Source of the DNA: Prostheceraeus crozeri
Lineage: Eukaryota > Platyhelminthes > Polycladida > Euryleptidae
Length of the DNA: 64,000 nucleotides
Reading direction: 5' to 3'
Assembly: GCA_907163375.1 (NCBI GenBank)
Contig: CAJQUW010008995.1
Coordinates: 124,001 to 188,000, forward strand
A program made the position numbers and the translations under genes. Within the stretch, counting starts at the first letter, position 1, and each line of letters starts with the position of its first letter. Below the pieces are notes generated by a model. It was not told the DNA's origin. It worked only from the letters and a program-made list of their open reading frames with translations, and did not search any database. Below, in pieces: positions 44,596-54,936 of this stretch.

Positions 44596-44655
44596 GGGAC
44601 CCCGCTCGTCTGGGTTTGAGTGTTCAAGTTAGGGGTCGAAACACAACTAGACGAG
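44596..44655 (+). ncRNA. Structured repeat with possible pseudoknot, copy 2
   Basis: Aligned to 25034-25101. Helices: CTCGTCT (44605-44611) with AGACGAG (44649-44655); GTGTT (44620-44624) with AACAC (44640-44644); AGTT (44627-44630) with AACT (44645-44648). The three right-hand strands follow one another without gaps. Both strands of the first two helices changed relative to copy 1 while pairing was kept. Confidence 0.5.
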
Positions 44656-45283
44656 TACATGCTGGTGACTGACGGACTGCAGTATTATGTTTTATATCCC
44701 TTAATCGGTAGCTGAAGTAGTGATCGATGTATTGTTTTTCAAATGAAGAACAAATGAAGAAATGTGGGATTATATGAAGTGTTATAGACGGATTAAGAAA
44801 CTGGCGACAACAAATTCAAGTGAAGAAATAGTATTTTCCATGTGTAGTCTTAGGTATAGTGTGCATAATTTCATTGCTTTCGGTGTAGTAGAGTGTCATT
44901 GTAGTTCTATTGTTTGCCTCCATTATCCACTTTCCACTTATTCACTATTACCATTATCCACCATGTGTAGTGTCTGAATCGGTGAAGTAGCATTATTGTA
45001 TTTCCATGTTTTACCTCCACTTTTCAATTTTTATCCATCGATCTCCTGTTGTTTTGTGATATCCATTTTTAATTTCCTTAACCTATGATGACCATTGTCC
45101 TATTGTATTTCCACTACAAGGTATATTAAACGTCTGTTTTGAACATGTATGCGGCAATGTTTGGAATCTATGGTATTAGCATATTAACAGTAAGAATGAG
45201 TAGTGTTACAAATCTTAAGATTCCACTTTTACCAGATACGTATTGGGCAAAAGCTGATCAAATTTAATTCGTTGCCACGAGAA
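44656..45283. other. No gene recognised
   Basis: AT-rich; an open frame at 44762-44977 has no motif. Confidence 0.35.
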
Positions 45284-45469
45284 AGCTCCATTGAGTTCAT
45301 TTAAGAACTGATCAATCCAATGGTTACAGTAGCATTGCATTTTTACACTTGCGGATTGGAGAACGCCATCAGTCCTCATTATGACTACTTCAATTAATAA
45401 TTTGAATTAGTAAGCATTATATTCTATTATAAATGGCTGCTGGGATGATTTTCATCATCGTATGAGAAT
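45284..45469 (+). repeat. Dispersed repeat, copy 2 (186 bp)
   Basis: Matches 3380-3566 along its whole length, same strand. It is followed about 90 bp later by the hammerhead-like motif at 45562. Confidence 0.75.
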
Positions 45470-45561
45470 GATCCTTATACGTATGTATTGCTTAATCTGT
45501 CATAGACTTTATAGAATTTTTGAAAATCACACGAACTAAGATTTTGCAAGCCTTTGCTCCC

Positions 45562-45591
45562 CTGAAGCTGGCTGTGACAGCCGAAATATTG
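45562..45591 (+). ncRNA. Hammerhead-like motif
   Basis: CTGAAG, then a five-pair hairpin GGCTG-TGA-CAGCC (45570-45582), then GAAATATT. It fits the box-stem-box order of a hammerhead with a one-base departure in the first box, and is followed by an A-rich tail (GAATAAGAAAAAGAATAAAA). Confidence 0.4.
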
Positions 45592-45954
45592 GGTGAATAA
45601 GAAAAAGAATAAAAAAATTAATAACATGTATTGCAGCTTTGGCTCTCGTTTCATCATTATACTTAAAACTCATTCAAAAAACTGGCTGATCAAAAGTCAT
45701 TTAAAGTATATTGATCAATATCGATCTGAGTGACTTGTAGTGATTGATGCACCTGTGGTGACTAACCTGCACAAAATGCAAAACCAAGCGAGATTAATTC
45801 TTGCTGGCAACTTAGCTGATCTAAACAAATGAAAATATACGAGTAGTAACCATGGTGGCTACGCATCAATTGAATCTGTAAACTACATGCCTACTTTGAT
45901 ACGTTTCATGCTGGTGTGGAAATGATTTAGCTCAACTAGAATAGTTTTTCATCG

Positions 45955-46290
45955 ATGTTCAATGGATTTCGCAGCGTCAAATTTAGGTAGAAAATTTCTG
46001 CCATGGGCCGAGGACCTTCTTGGACCACGTAAGACGACACGTCGACCGCAGGATGACAGCGCTGCTCTCCATCGCTCTCGCGTTGTTCGACAGTTCCAAA
46101 CTGGAATCCGATGGATTGAGTGGCCAGCCCAAAACCGTGATCTGAAGCCCAATGAACATTGGGATGAAATTGGGCAAAAGATTAGATTTCCGATGCTAGT
46201 CCTGCAGAATTAGCAAAAACTCTGCAAGAAGAATGGGATGCAGTGCTACAAAACACTATTTACACAATGTCAGATATATTCTTGCCATGA
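45955..46290 (+). pseudogene. Tc1-type transposase, C-terminal fragment
   Basis: The frame at 45962-46213 reads PQDDSAALHRSRVVRQFQT, then WIEWPAQNRDLKPNEHWDEI and GQKIRF. In Tc1 proteins the second catalytic D lies in 'QQDNAPCH' and the third acidic residue in 'WPAQSPDLNPIEH-WDE'; here the D of QDDSA and the E of NEH are retained. After a small frame change it continues PAELAKTLQEEWDAVLQNTI, the usual last helix, and stops near 46290. Only the 3' third of the gene is present. Together with 2-334 and 4883-5110 the window holds three different parts of Tc1-type transposases. Confidence 0.8.
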
Positions 46291-46608
46291 GTTGAATTAT
46301 TTTTTTCGACTACATGACATAGCATACAAATGAAAGAAAAGAATGATAATTACGTGTACAAGCAGGCGTAGGCCTACTGGACAAAAAGCATGTAATGTAT
46401 CCAAATTTAGTTTTACAATATTTACAACAGCGTTCTGTTCATATTCCGAGGACCTGGAAATCCTATACAATGAGAAGAATAGATTTCGCTCACGCGTGCC
46501 ATATGCTGAGTTATGACTATCAGATTTTCATGTGAAGTCTTCGTCATCAACAAGTTACATAATTTTTACTCATGTCCATCAGGTCTCACTAAGTTGAAGC
46601 CAGATTCA
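46291..46608. other. No gene recognised
   Basis: AT-rich; one GTAGGCCTAC word at about 46369. Confidence 0.3.
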
Positions 46609-47326
46609 ATTTTCCGCGATGTAAGCAAAATATAGCTCTCCCTCAATTTAGACGATTTTTTTAATTTATGAGATCAAGTTCCCCGACGCGTTTCGTCACG
46701 GTGGACAGTATCAAGGGGTAAGTAAATAAACAGGCAGTTGTATTAAATGTAAAAATGATTGTTACTATAAACCCGGTCCAACTTTAGTTAATAGCATAAA
46801 TACTAATGAAAACAAAAACAAATCTAATTGTAAACTGTGCAAGGACATAAATATATGTGTAGCGATAAATACATTGTGTATAATTTTGAATGTAAAATTT
46901 GTCATAGAAATTGCATTGGCAAAACTTGCCGACCTTTGACGTTACGGCATGATGAACGCAGACGCAGTTTGAACTGTAAAGATCGTGAAAGTGCACTATA
47001 TGAACATAGTTTGACTGACCACGCCGATAGAATGATGAACATCAATAGTTTCCAGCTTTCTGTCCTAAATAAACAAAAAGAATTCGATGCAAACTAAAAT
47101 GGCGGAAGCACGCTTCATAGCGTTGAACAAGCCACAAATCAACCGCAAGCATGAACTGATCTAACCAGTCGTCACTGCTCAATCATTTTTATATTAAATC
47201 CAACTGCCTGTTTATCTACTTACCCCTTGATACTATCCACCGTGACGAAACGTGTCGGGGAACTTTATCTGATGAAACAAAAAAATTGAGCGAGAGCTAT
47301 ATTTTTGCTTACATCGCGGAAAATTG
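46609..47326. mobile_element. Penelope-like mini-element with inverted terminal repeats
   Basis: The left segment, about 46609-46770, matches the reverse complement of about 47160-47326: TTTTCCGCGATGTAAGC against GCTTACATCGCGGAAAA, CCCCGACGCGTTTCGTCACG against CGTGACGAAACGTGTCGGGG, and ACAGGCAGTTG against CAACTGCCTG. A GIY-YIG domain lies between. CTTGATA and CGAAACG boxes near each inner end recall the hammerhead-type termini of Penelope-like elements, though stem II is weak here. Confidence 0.75.
46837..47097 (+). pseudogene. GIY-YIG endonuclease domain (Penelope-like)
   Basis: An 86-codon frame reads IVYNFECKICHRNCIGKTCR, the GIY-YIG core with its C-x2-C pair, although the second half is CIGKT rather than YIGxT. 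RPLTLRHDERRRSLNC gives the arginine helix, and ALYEHSLTDHADRMM the H---H---D site near the end. It closes with FDAN and a stop, then ALNKPQINRKHELI-like text in another frame. Standing alone between inverted repeats, without a reverse transcriptase, it is a truncated copy, perhaps a deletion derivative that keeps only the nuclease and termini. Confidence 0.75.
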
Positions 47327-47728
47327 AAAAATGAACCTCCCGTATAAGACAACGAAAGATCGGAAGCTGCCATCTGAGCTGTCCGACTCCTCTTTACTTT
47401 CACCAGCAGCTGCTGCATTACCAAACAATCAATCAACAGGATATACCCGAGCCCTTCTCAATGATCTTTGCCATGACAGTAACATTGACTTGTGTGAAAA
47501 TTAATTAACACACAGTTACAATCGGTCACATGCGCATCGATAAATACGATCAATAAGATATTGCATAACTAATTCAGTAACTCAAAACATAAATATTGAG
47601 AGACAAAGGACTGCAAGTTCCTGCAGATGACCGATTTTAAACATTAATTAAATAATGCAAGATATCAGTGATTTTGACCAACCTCGCCCTGTTAAGGGTT
47701 AATGACATTGGAATAATTTGTCGAATTA
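47327..47728. other. No gene recognised
   Basis: AT-rich; contains a poorly supported frame on the minus strand only. Confidence 0.3.
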
Positions 47729-48043
47729 CTATTCAGAATATCTCAGGATTGTTCTTGTTGTATTCTTGCACGAAAAGGACAGTGCTTTATTTTCTCTTTC
47801 TACAGGAGAATCGTTATTATTTGCACGTCTGAGCGCGTCTTCAATTAAATGTCTTAGATACTTTGATGTTATCAATTTTTGTATCAACTCAGTGTAGTGC
47901 TCATTTCTGACCTTCTCGTTTGAAACAATCCTTCTGATTCGACGGATCAAGTTTCTTATATGTTTCTTAATATGTGTCGCAGATGAGATAAATGGAACAC
48001 AACTCATTGCATCTGTCCTTTTCCAATAACTATCCGCATTCAA
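47729..48043 (-). pseudogene. Penelope-like polyprotein, region after the RT palm
   Basis: The minus frame reads HIKKHIRNLIRRIRRIVSNE, then KVRNEHYTELIQKLITSKYL and RHLIEDALRRANNN. In Penelope-like proteins the stretch after the catalytic palm has the order 'IP--Q--R-RRI-S----Y------L---L----YP---I--A---A'. The match is good, and the PY of the usual 'YP' is changed. It ends without a GIY-YIG part, and the polarity is opposite to that of the neighbouring 46837 domain, so the two are separate insertions. Confidence 0.65.
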
Positions 48044-48684
48044 TCAAACTTCAGATTCATTTATAGGCTATACACAGTCACATACAAAAAAGAGATTTTA
48101 CTCATTTCTCTCGTGAACTGAATTACGGGATTTAATTTATTCATCATTAATAATCATCATTGATGGTCAATTATTAATTTCATTAATTAATTTTTTAAAG
48201 TAGTATAAGTGGGAGCTACTTTAGTTCTCATTGCAGGTCCACAAATCTGAAGATATAGTACCGGTACATCTTATATTAAAATAATTATTTCATACCGATG
48301 AGAACAATGACTACAAGTTACATAAGTCAAAGAGTTAGTGTAAAAAATCAAAAAAGGAATTATAATAGCTAGAAATCATGAAATCATTGTCCTACGAAAT
48401 TTCATCAAAACAATCCCTATACATAAAAAGGCACATAAACTTTAAGCAAAAAGAAATCTAAGTCAGAACCTAATAGATTTCCCAGCAATGACAAGCTCTT
48501 CCTGCCCAATTCTTCATTCTTTTGTGTGCCAAAAGCGATCAGGCATTACACCGCATCAAGGCTACCAGAAGCTATTTTATTATGGCAGCTCTGACTGCTC
48601 TGACTGCAGCTTTATCCAGTCTGCATGGATATTTTCCCACCAATGCGCAAAAATACGTCCTTCTACTCCTTCCCCCATTCAAGG
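48044..48684. other. No gene recognised
   Basis: AT-rich; an open frame at 48488-48745 runs into the foldback element and has no motif. Confidence 0.3.
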
Positions 48685-49405
48685 CCGGCAGCCAGAACGA
48701 GTTTCTGCAGTGAACGAGGCCGAAAATGAGACTTTCACAGAATGATGTACACCGTATGCCTACTACGAATCTGCATGTCTCCCGAGTTCTAGTGAGTTCC
48801 TCTTCTTGTCAGACAGGATCAAAGAAAAACACATGTAAATCCAATGGGATGCAGATTGCAGTTTTTGGCTAAAATGAAATTTTCTATGTTTTATCTGATG
48901 AAACGAAAAAGTACTAAGCCTAGAGTCATAATTTTTGGCATAGAATGTCTTCAGGTCATTTCCTTTTATGTTCATGCACCACTGTCTATAAAACTAAACG
49001 CATTTAGATTTGGCGAGCTTATTAATGTCGGCAAACACAAACATTTTGAGCAACTTTATCCACATTGAATCACATTCTCACATACATTGCCGATTAGATG
49101 CATGATAATAGCACATGCACATCATAGGAAATGACTTGAAGACATTCCACGCCAAAAATTATGACTCTAGGCTTAGTACTTTTTCGTTTCATCAGATAAA
49201 ACATACAAAATTTCATTTTAGCCAAAAACTGCAATCTGCGTCCCATTCGATTTACATGTGTTTTTCTTTGATCTTGTCTGACAAGAGGAGGAACTCGCTA
49301 GAACTCGGCAGACATGCAGATTCGTAGTAGGCATAAAGTATACATCATTCTGTAAAAGTCTTATTTTCGGCCTCGTTCCCTGCAGAAACTCGTTCTGGCT
49401 GCCGG
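48685..49405. mobile_element. Compact foldback element with ~290-bp inverted arms
   Basis: Ends are CCGGCAGCCAGAACGAGTTT (48685) and the inverse ending GGCTGCCGG (49405). The left arm, 48685 to about 48978, matches the reverse complement of about 49110-49405 with few differences, leaving a spacer of about 130 bp. The same arms occur, decayed, at 6361-7674. No coding capacity. It sits directly beside the non-LTR fragment at 49407. Confidence 0.9.
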
Positions 49406-49406
49406 A

Positions 49407-50039
49407 CTATTCTCCGAAGACAGACACCGCCATTAGTAGGCATCTCCACCCGAGTTCTGTACATGTCGAGTCATTGGAGGTGTTCTTGTGACTTTCAGCG
49501 ATGTTAAGGAAAGATCTCACGGATGTACTCGCTACGGAAATATTGCAAGTAGAAAGCGGGTGTACCACCGTGAGATCAATCGCACCTGGTCGTCCAAGGT
49601 TCAGGTCGTGAAGCAAGATGTCAGCAGTTCGTCTATTAATATCTGTCACCCCCAAGCCATCACCCCTCTCAATGCTCGGTCGCAGATTCGCTCAGTGGCA
49701 CATCTCGCTAAGTTGGTCTCTAACAGTGTTGTGTCTTGAACTCACATTGGGACTTCTTTTGCATGTTAGGGCGTGGAGTCCACAAGGGTCCAGTGCTACG
49801 TCCGGGCATCTAGAACAGCAGCAGTCACCCTTAAATAGAGAGACGCCTAGCCACCATTTTGCTAATATTTGATATTCGTTAGGTAATAGACGTAGGCCCA
49901 AACCTAGTGATGGTATCGCTGTAATCCAGGATGAAGCATCGGCGGAACTGACTGAATTCAAGCGCACTGCATACACATCATTAGCTTGACTTTTAATTGA
50001 GTTGAGAATATCTTCGAAAGAGAAGAAGTTATTCTCCAA
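49407..50039 (-). pseudogene. Non-LTR retrotransposon C-terminal domain
   Basis: Minus-strand frames give, in order, ASSWITAIPSLGLGLRLLPN, then CPDVALDPCGLHALTCKRSP and NVSSRHNTVRDQL, then after frame changes TADILLHDLNLGRPGAIDLT, VVHPLSTCNISVAS and CTELGWRCLLMAVSVFGEWG. This is the terminal domain of LINE-like polyproteins, 'P---LGLRL' then 'C--GAxxD--G-H-L-C-----R--RH--N' and 'RPD-----GxP-A-D-T'. The same domain is found at 6440 and 25362. It ends abruptly at the edge of the foldback element (49405), which probably interrupted it. Frame changes show it is dead. Confidence 0.75.
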
Positions 50040-50163
50040 TATTTATTCTAAACCTGTCAAAATAGTGTTAATGCGTTCATTCTGCCAAAATTCTATCGCT
50101 TAACAGCTTTAGCTATCAGGAATATTGGTATAGAGTGAGATTACATCAAACGTCATCATAGCA

Positions 50164-50606
50164 CACTAGGTGACATGACACGCGTAATTACGGAACACCC
50201 CAAACATCCGTGGTTAAGGACATTCTATTCTTCTACACGCGTACATATGCGCGCTGTACTAAGAGTCAGAAATCACTTGATCTGATGCTGTTAAAACATG
50301 GGGAATGTTTATGAATACGCGCGGGCGAGCGTTTATAGTTTGTGCGTCGTCTACGGATGTCTACGCTGCCGCTTGAACCATGGATGAACCGCTAATAATG
50401 TTCTTTCTTCCTTGAGCATGAAATTGAGGTCCTATCACATTGTTTAGCCTCTGATACATGCAGACACATGAGACGCAAAGTCTATATAACAGGACTGCCA
50501 ACTATACTAACTTATATAACAGATATTGCAGCAATGTCCCGCATAGCCACGGATGTTTAGGGTCATGTGTAATTACGCGTGATTGAGCGTGGCATGTCAC
50601 ATAGTG
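50164..50606. mobile_element. 443-bp MITE with ~65-75-bp inverted ends
   Basis: The left end CACTAGGTGACATG and right end CATGTCACATAGTG are inverted relatives, and the match continues inward through ACGCGTAATTAC and AAACATCCGTGG to GGACATT (50220 against 50534). The terminal CACTA is the signature of that transposon group, but no 3-bp target duplication was seen, so the superfamily is uncertain. No coding capacity. Confidence 0.65.
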
Positions 50607-53007
50607 TAGAGTCATTATCAATAGAGTTAGGTGGGGAATCAAAAAGGGAGGGAGTGTCTTTGATCATGGGAATAATAAATTTCAGGAGTTCGTCAGCGAA
50701 GACAATCAGGCGACTTGTCTTTTATGGAGGAGTGGCGAATACGGCACTGAAGTTCCCTTTGCTCTTGGAATTTTTAGGGCAAGAATATACACAGTCAATA
50801 AATATGTATGTGCCGTGTAAATATCAGAAAGTGATACATTTTCATGAGCATAGTCTGATAAGAAAAGGCATGCTGCTGAGCTTAACCTTTCACTGATAAC
50901 ATGGAGAACACACCGTTAACAGCTAGATCACACAGCAATGAGATACACAGACCGTATGAAGTTCTTCAGAGAAGCTTGTGAACGTCTTTTGTGCGCCTGT
51001 TAACTTTCTTATAATGATCGAAAGGACCAACTTCATCGACAAAACTTGGGCACAATTATCTGAATTCTTTGAATCTGAAGGAATCGTGACGATCGAAACA
51101 TTATGATGGAATTCACAGCAATCCGCAAGCGATGAACAACAATTTTTTTATTAGTTAGGCATTAAGCATTTCTTTTGTCAAAATATTAAGTTCCTACATG
51201 TGCCTGTGCCGTCGATTTGAATTAGTTTGCACTTCTAAAAAAGTGACACCGTTTCACAATCTAATTTTGTGATTGTAACACTTGTTTTTTCAAAGAAAAT
51301 CGACCACCTTGATTGTTCAGATTGAGCATTAGGGGTGTAGTTCGTTAGAATTTTGACTTTGTCTCAATGTTAACTTTATAACCTCCTGAGTTAAACGGGA
51401 CACCTGTCGCCATGCCAAGTAGAGTCCTTTGCGCACAGCAGACGAAAACAGAATTGATGATAACGTCATTACAGACAAAATTAATGAAGATAGAACCATG
51501 CGCTACTCGGTATGCGCTTAGAATATGCCCTGAAACAGCGCACGGAAGTAAAAGTCACTTACTCATTGCCCGTCGACCTTCAATTACCACCATGACGCTG
51601 TATTGCGCTCTTAACTGAAGAATAATAGTGATGATAGCATTAATAATGCATGCTTCTATAAATTTCCGTCAGACAAGAAAATGTGAATATTATGGAGTGA
51701 TAAAATTGGAAGAGCCTATCTCACTCCGTCAAAAGATTCTCGGGTACCTATTCAATTTACTGACAATAACAAAGTGAAAAAGCTAAGGTATGCTCCATTA
51801 CCTGATTTGTATAGCAGAAAACAACACTCTTTCCACTTGAAAAAGACAGTCGTTCCTACGTTTGAATTTCGGAAAGTAATCATTCCCTGTCAAATTTGAA
51901 AACCCGCAAAGCATTATATAGAAACTGAACGTAAGCCGATCATGTTTCAATATCACTTTTTCGTCTGATGTTTCATTTACTGGGAGTACAAGTCAAATTG
52001 CTCTACCCGATGATGACAGCCCTGAGTCATTGAACCTTGAGCCAACTGCTGACTTGATTGTGTGATTCAATCATTGAGTGCGGCATTTATCCATAAATCT
52101 CTCGAGTTATTCCACATCACTCTGTTGAAATGCGTCAGAAAAGTTTAATTCCCCATATCTTTTACACAAAAAGAGAGCTCTGTTGGCTGTAATTGACAAT
52201 AGCCTGAATGCACACAAAGATGTAGTTCATGAATAGATTACGCTACTAAGAGATGGTCTGTGTAAATCGTCAAACTTCTGGGAAAAAGTATGCGTACGGA
52301 AAACTTGCTTATGATATGTGAGCGTTACGAGGCCGAGGCAGGTCAATAAACTTCCCTGTCAGCAGAGACTGTGTCATCGCAAACTCTGTATATATGTCGA
52401 ATAACTCTTTCTCATAGCTAAGTTATCCGAGATGACGTCATCACGAAACTTTGCAACGCTTCTGCGCTTCAACAATGATGAATAAGATGAGAACAAGTAG
52501 AGGACAGGGATCGAGGATGCGGCTAGCATTGATTGAGCAAATAAAAACGATATGTACATTTGGCCAAACTAGACATAAATTATAACAGAATTGACAAAAC
52601 ACTTTCCGATCGTGAAAAATGATCCAACTCAGCGATCTTACTAATCTTCACTTACCTGTCTAAAAGAATACGCCAGAAAGCTCAAAACTGCAATAGCAGA
52701 ACTTCAGATGTTGCTATCGATCAAGGGAATTTTTTTAGACAGTCGTGACGAATCTTAAATATAATCTTTGCATCATGAAAATGCTGTTAAGTAGTTCATG
52801 CTGTCGGTCAATTTTCATTAAAAAAATCTGTCTTCGTACTAAAATTCTGCAAAAAAACGTTCGTTTTCCTTCGTAAGGCCCACTGACTCAACTGACCACC
52901 ACTTAGGAAAGTAAAATATATGGAGAAATAATTACAGCAACATAAGGTCTCATGTGGCACATCGCATATTAAAACAGGCCTTCAACACGAAAATGACATT
53001 TCAAGTG
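50607..53007. other. Long stretch without a supported gene
   Basis: Frames at 50579-50896, 51412-51618 and 52374-52559 lack motifs. No repeat pair was found by eye. Confidence 0.35.
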
Positions 53008-53279
53008 TGTTGATGTAGGTGCTTTCAGCTTTGCCGCCGTTGCCTCGTTTGTGTGTATAGGGTTCTCTACATTGTAGCATTACATCAGCCTCCCATGTAT
53101 GACGTCACCATCATCTCACGATCGTCTCACAAATTATGACATCATTAATCAGTCAAAATGTAACTTCGAATTGATTATGAAGAAACTTTTACAAGTACAT
53201 AACAAAAAGGTGTTAAAACTGTCAATAAAGAGTGAAAGTTGACTCTAGACGCTGGTCTTCTCAATTTCCTGTCAGGAAA
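53008..53279 (+). repeat. LTR 1 (shortened)
   Basis: Begins TGTTGATG and shares TTTGCCGCCGTTG, the GTATAGGGTTCTCTACAT block and the end segment GACTCTAGACGCTGGTCTTC with the other LTRs. About 45 bp near the start, present in LTR 2 and LTR 3, are missing. Its last bases (GTCAGGAAAG) lack an AC found in the others. Confidence 0.85.
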
Positions 53280-53292
53280 GCTATCACGCATT

Positions 53293-54247
53293 ATGAAATT
53301 GATCGAGGTGGTCAAGAAGTTTTCTGGAGGTGAAAATGATGACATCGACCAGTGGATTGACAAATTCCTAGTGTCGGTCGACATCACTTTTGAAAATGCC
53401 GACAAGAAAACAGAAGAGAAACTAGCCAAAATCATTCCTATATTTCTTGAAGGCCCAGCTTATGCTACTTGGAAGCAACTGCCTTGATGATGATGAAGCT
53501 TTTACGTCACTACTCCCATACTTGGGGCTTGCACGGTGCTGACATAGTCAGACTTATGGAGCACTTGTTATAGTACTTTTAGTCCGGATGCCCTTCCTGC
53601 CAACTTCCAATGACACCTTTGGGGCTCGACCACTGGACCAAAGGATCGCTAGGCCAAGCACTTAACCACTGCGCCACGGAGACCACTGCCTGACGCTGAC
53701 AAATCGGTATTCAAAACCGTGCTTGCTGCATTGCGTCGCGTCTTTGGGCGGTCAAAACTACAAGCCTGACAGGACTTGAAAAAGCTCAGATATCTGCCAG
53801 GAGAGTCAATCGATGTGCTGGCGGACGAGATCAAGAGATCCTTAGAGGTCATAACCGGCGACAAAGGTTCATCTGGGGGACGCCCGGCCACATCAAGTAT
53901 CATCACAAGTGAAGCTTCAATGTGGAGAAAATTTGAACATACAAACAGTAATATCCAGTGCCAAGTCCTTGCTCGCCAATTTCTCCGACATGGCGGGACT
54001 CTCAGCTGGAGCACTTCCAAATACCAACGGCAATCGAAGAATGTTGGAGAAGACGGGAAACCTCGCTGCAATGGCTGCCGACGTCTGGGCCATACAGATC
54101 GAGATTGCAGCACCATCTGCTACCGCTGTGGAGAAGTTAGACACATGCGATCTGACTGTCGAAAGAGTCAGGGAAACGGACAAGCGGAGGCGGTTGCGCC
54201 GGATCATGCTGCCCCCGCACAAACGCATTAATCCGGGAAATGCGCAT
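53293..54247 (+). pseudogene. Gag of LTR-retrotransposon unit 1, interrupted by a SINE
   Basis: Gag packages the element's RNA. The ATG at 53293 (MKLIEVV) follows the LTR; residues KKFSGGENDDIDQWIDKFLV begin a capsid-like region. The frame is cut at 53484 by a 200-bp SINE and resumes at 53692 (DADKSVFKTVLAALRRVFG...). A stop follows at about 53770, then LRYLPGESIDVLADEIKRSL. Near the end are two zinc knuckles, CNGCRRLGHTDRDC and CYRCGEVRHMRSDC (54067-54160), both C-x2-C-x4-H-x4-C, as in many Gypsy-type Gags. The SINE and the stop codons make it non-functional. This whole region is missing from unit 2. Confidence 0.85.
53485..53684 (-). mobile_element. tRNA-derived SINE, copy 2, inserted in gag
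   Basis: Read on the minus strand it starts TCTCCGTGGCGCAGTGGTTA (A box), has GTGGTCGAGCCCC (B box) and ends in (TCA)n, seen on plus as TGATGATGATGA at 53485. The target duplication ACTGCCT flanks it (53478-53484 and 53685-53691). Same family as 37662-37848. The insertion post-dates the retrotransposon. Confidence 0.92.
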
Positions 54248-54586
54248 TGACGGAAGGACAATGAGAACTCTGATCGACATCGACTGCAGTGTTACTCTCA
54301 TAAGTGAGCACGTTGTACATGGGAGACGTCGTAATTCATCCGTAGTGTGAGTTTAGAAATGATGAACAAGGCTTGTTTGTACACTCGTGGGTCTATTGAC
54401 TTGAGGTCCATTGTAACTGACAATGGCATTGATTTAAGGCCGATCAGTTCTCACATCGTTTCTAGCCTGCCTCTTAATGTAGATATAATTCTAGGATTAG
54501 ATGTATTGTCCGTGAATAGACCTGAACTATCCTACACAAATAGAGAAAGAATACTAGATAAATTTCACACCATCTACCGATACTGT
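54239..54586 (+). pseudogene. Aspartic-protease-like domain 1 of unit 1 (DID in place of DTG)
   Basis: Retrotransposon proteases cut Gag-Pol and need an active-site D-T/S-G. Here MRTLIDIDCSVTLISEHVVH has DID at that point; the rest is well kept: SLEMMNKACLYTRGSIDLRS and VDIILGLDVLSVNRPELSYT, where ILGLDVL is the usual closing 'I-G-D-L' strand. It ends at a stop (54587). A second, similar domain follows at once. Unit 2 carries the same DID at 57827. So the change predates the duplication of units, and the first domain is unlikely to be catalytic. Confidence 0.75.
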
Positions 54587-54589
54587 TGA

Positions 54590-54905
54590 TCGGGTGAGAC
54601 CCTGTCAAACTCGCAACAACGCTCTGATCAAAGAAATTGTTATCGACGGCAAAATAATGAGAACGCTGATTGACACAGGTTGTAGCGTGACTTTAATAAG
54701 CAATTATGTGCAGGGTAAACGTCGTCATTTCCTAATACTGCATTAGATATGATGAATAAGACTGTTTTGCACACCCGTGGATCTATTGAGTTTAAATCTA
54801 TTGTATGCGATGACTTTGATCTAAGATCGATTACCGCTCATTCTGTCCCCAGTCTACCGCTAGGTGTAGATGCAGTCATTGGATTGGACTTGTTATCTTA
54901 AAACA
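54590..54905 (+). pseudogene. Aspartic-protease-like domain 2 of unit 1 (DTG kept)
   Basis: The block begins RPCQTRNNALIKEIVIDGKI and has MRTLIDTGCSVTLISNYVQG, with an intact DTG, then in shifted frames GSIEFKSIVCDDFDLRSI and VDAVIGLDLLS. It aligns over its whole length with domain 1 (RSI-L-SIV-D---DLR-I--H-V-SLPL-VD---GLD-LS). Frameshifts and a stop in the LS/NRLEL position break it. Two complete protease-like domains in tandem are not the usual Gypsy arrangement. In unit 2 the corresponding DTG is GTG. Confidence 0.7.
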
Positions 54906-54936
54906 GACTCGAACTGTTTCGTCGGGATCGGGATGT

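Noticed and set aside
48885-48915. CTGATGAAACGAAA as a hammerhead core
   Set aside because: The two boxes are adjacent with no stem II between them.
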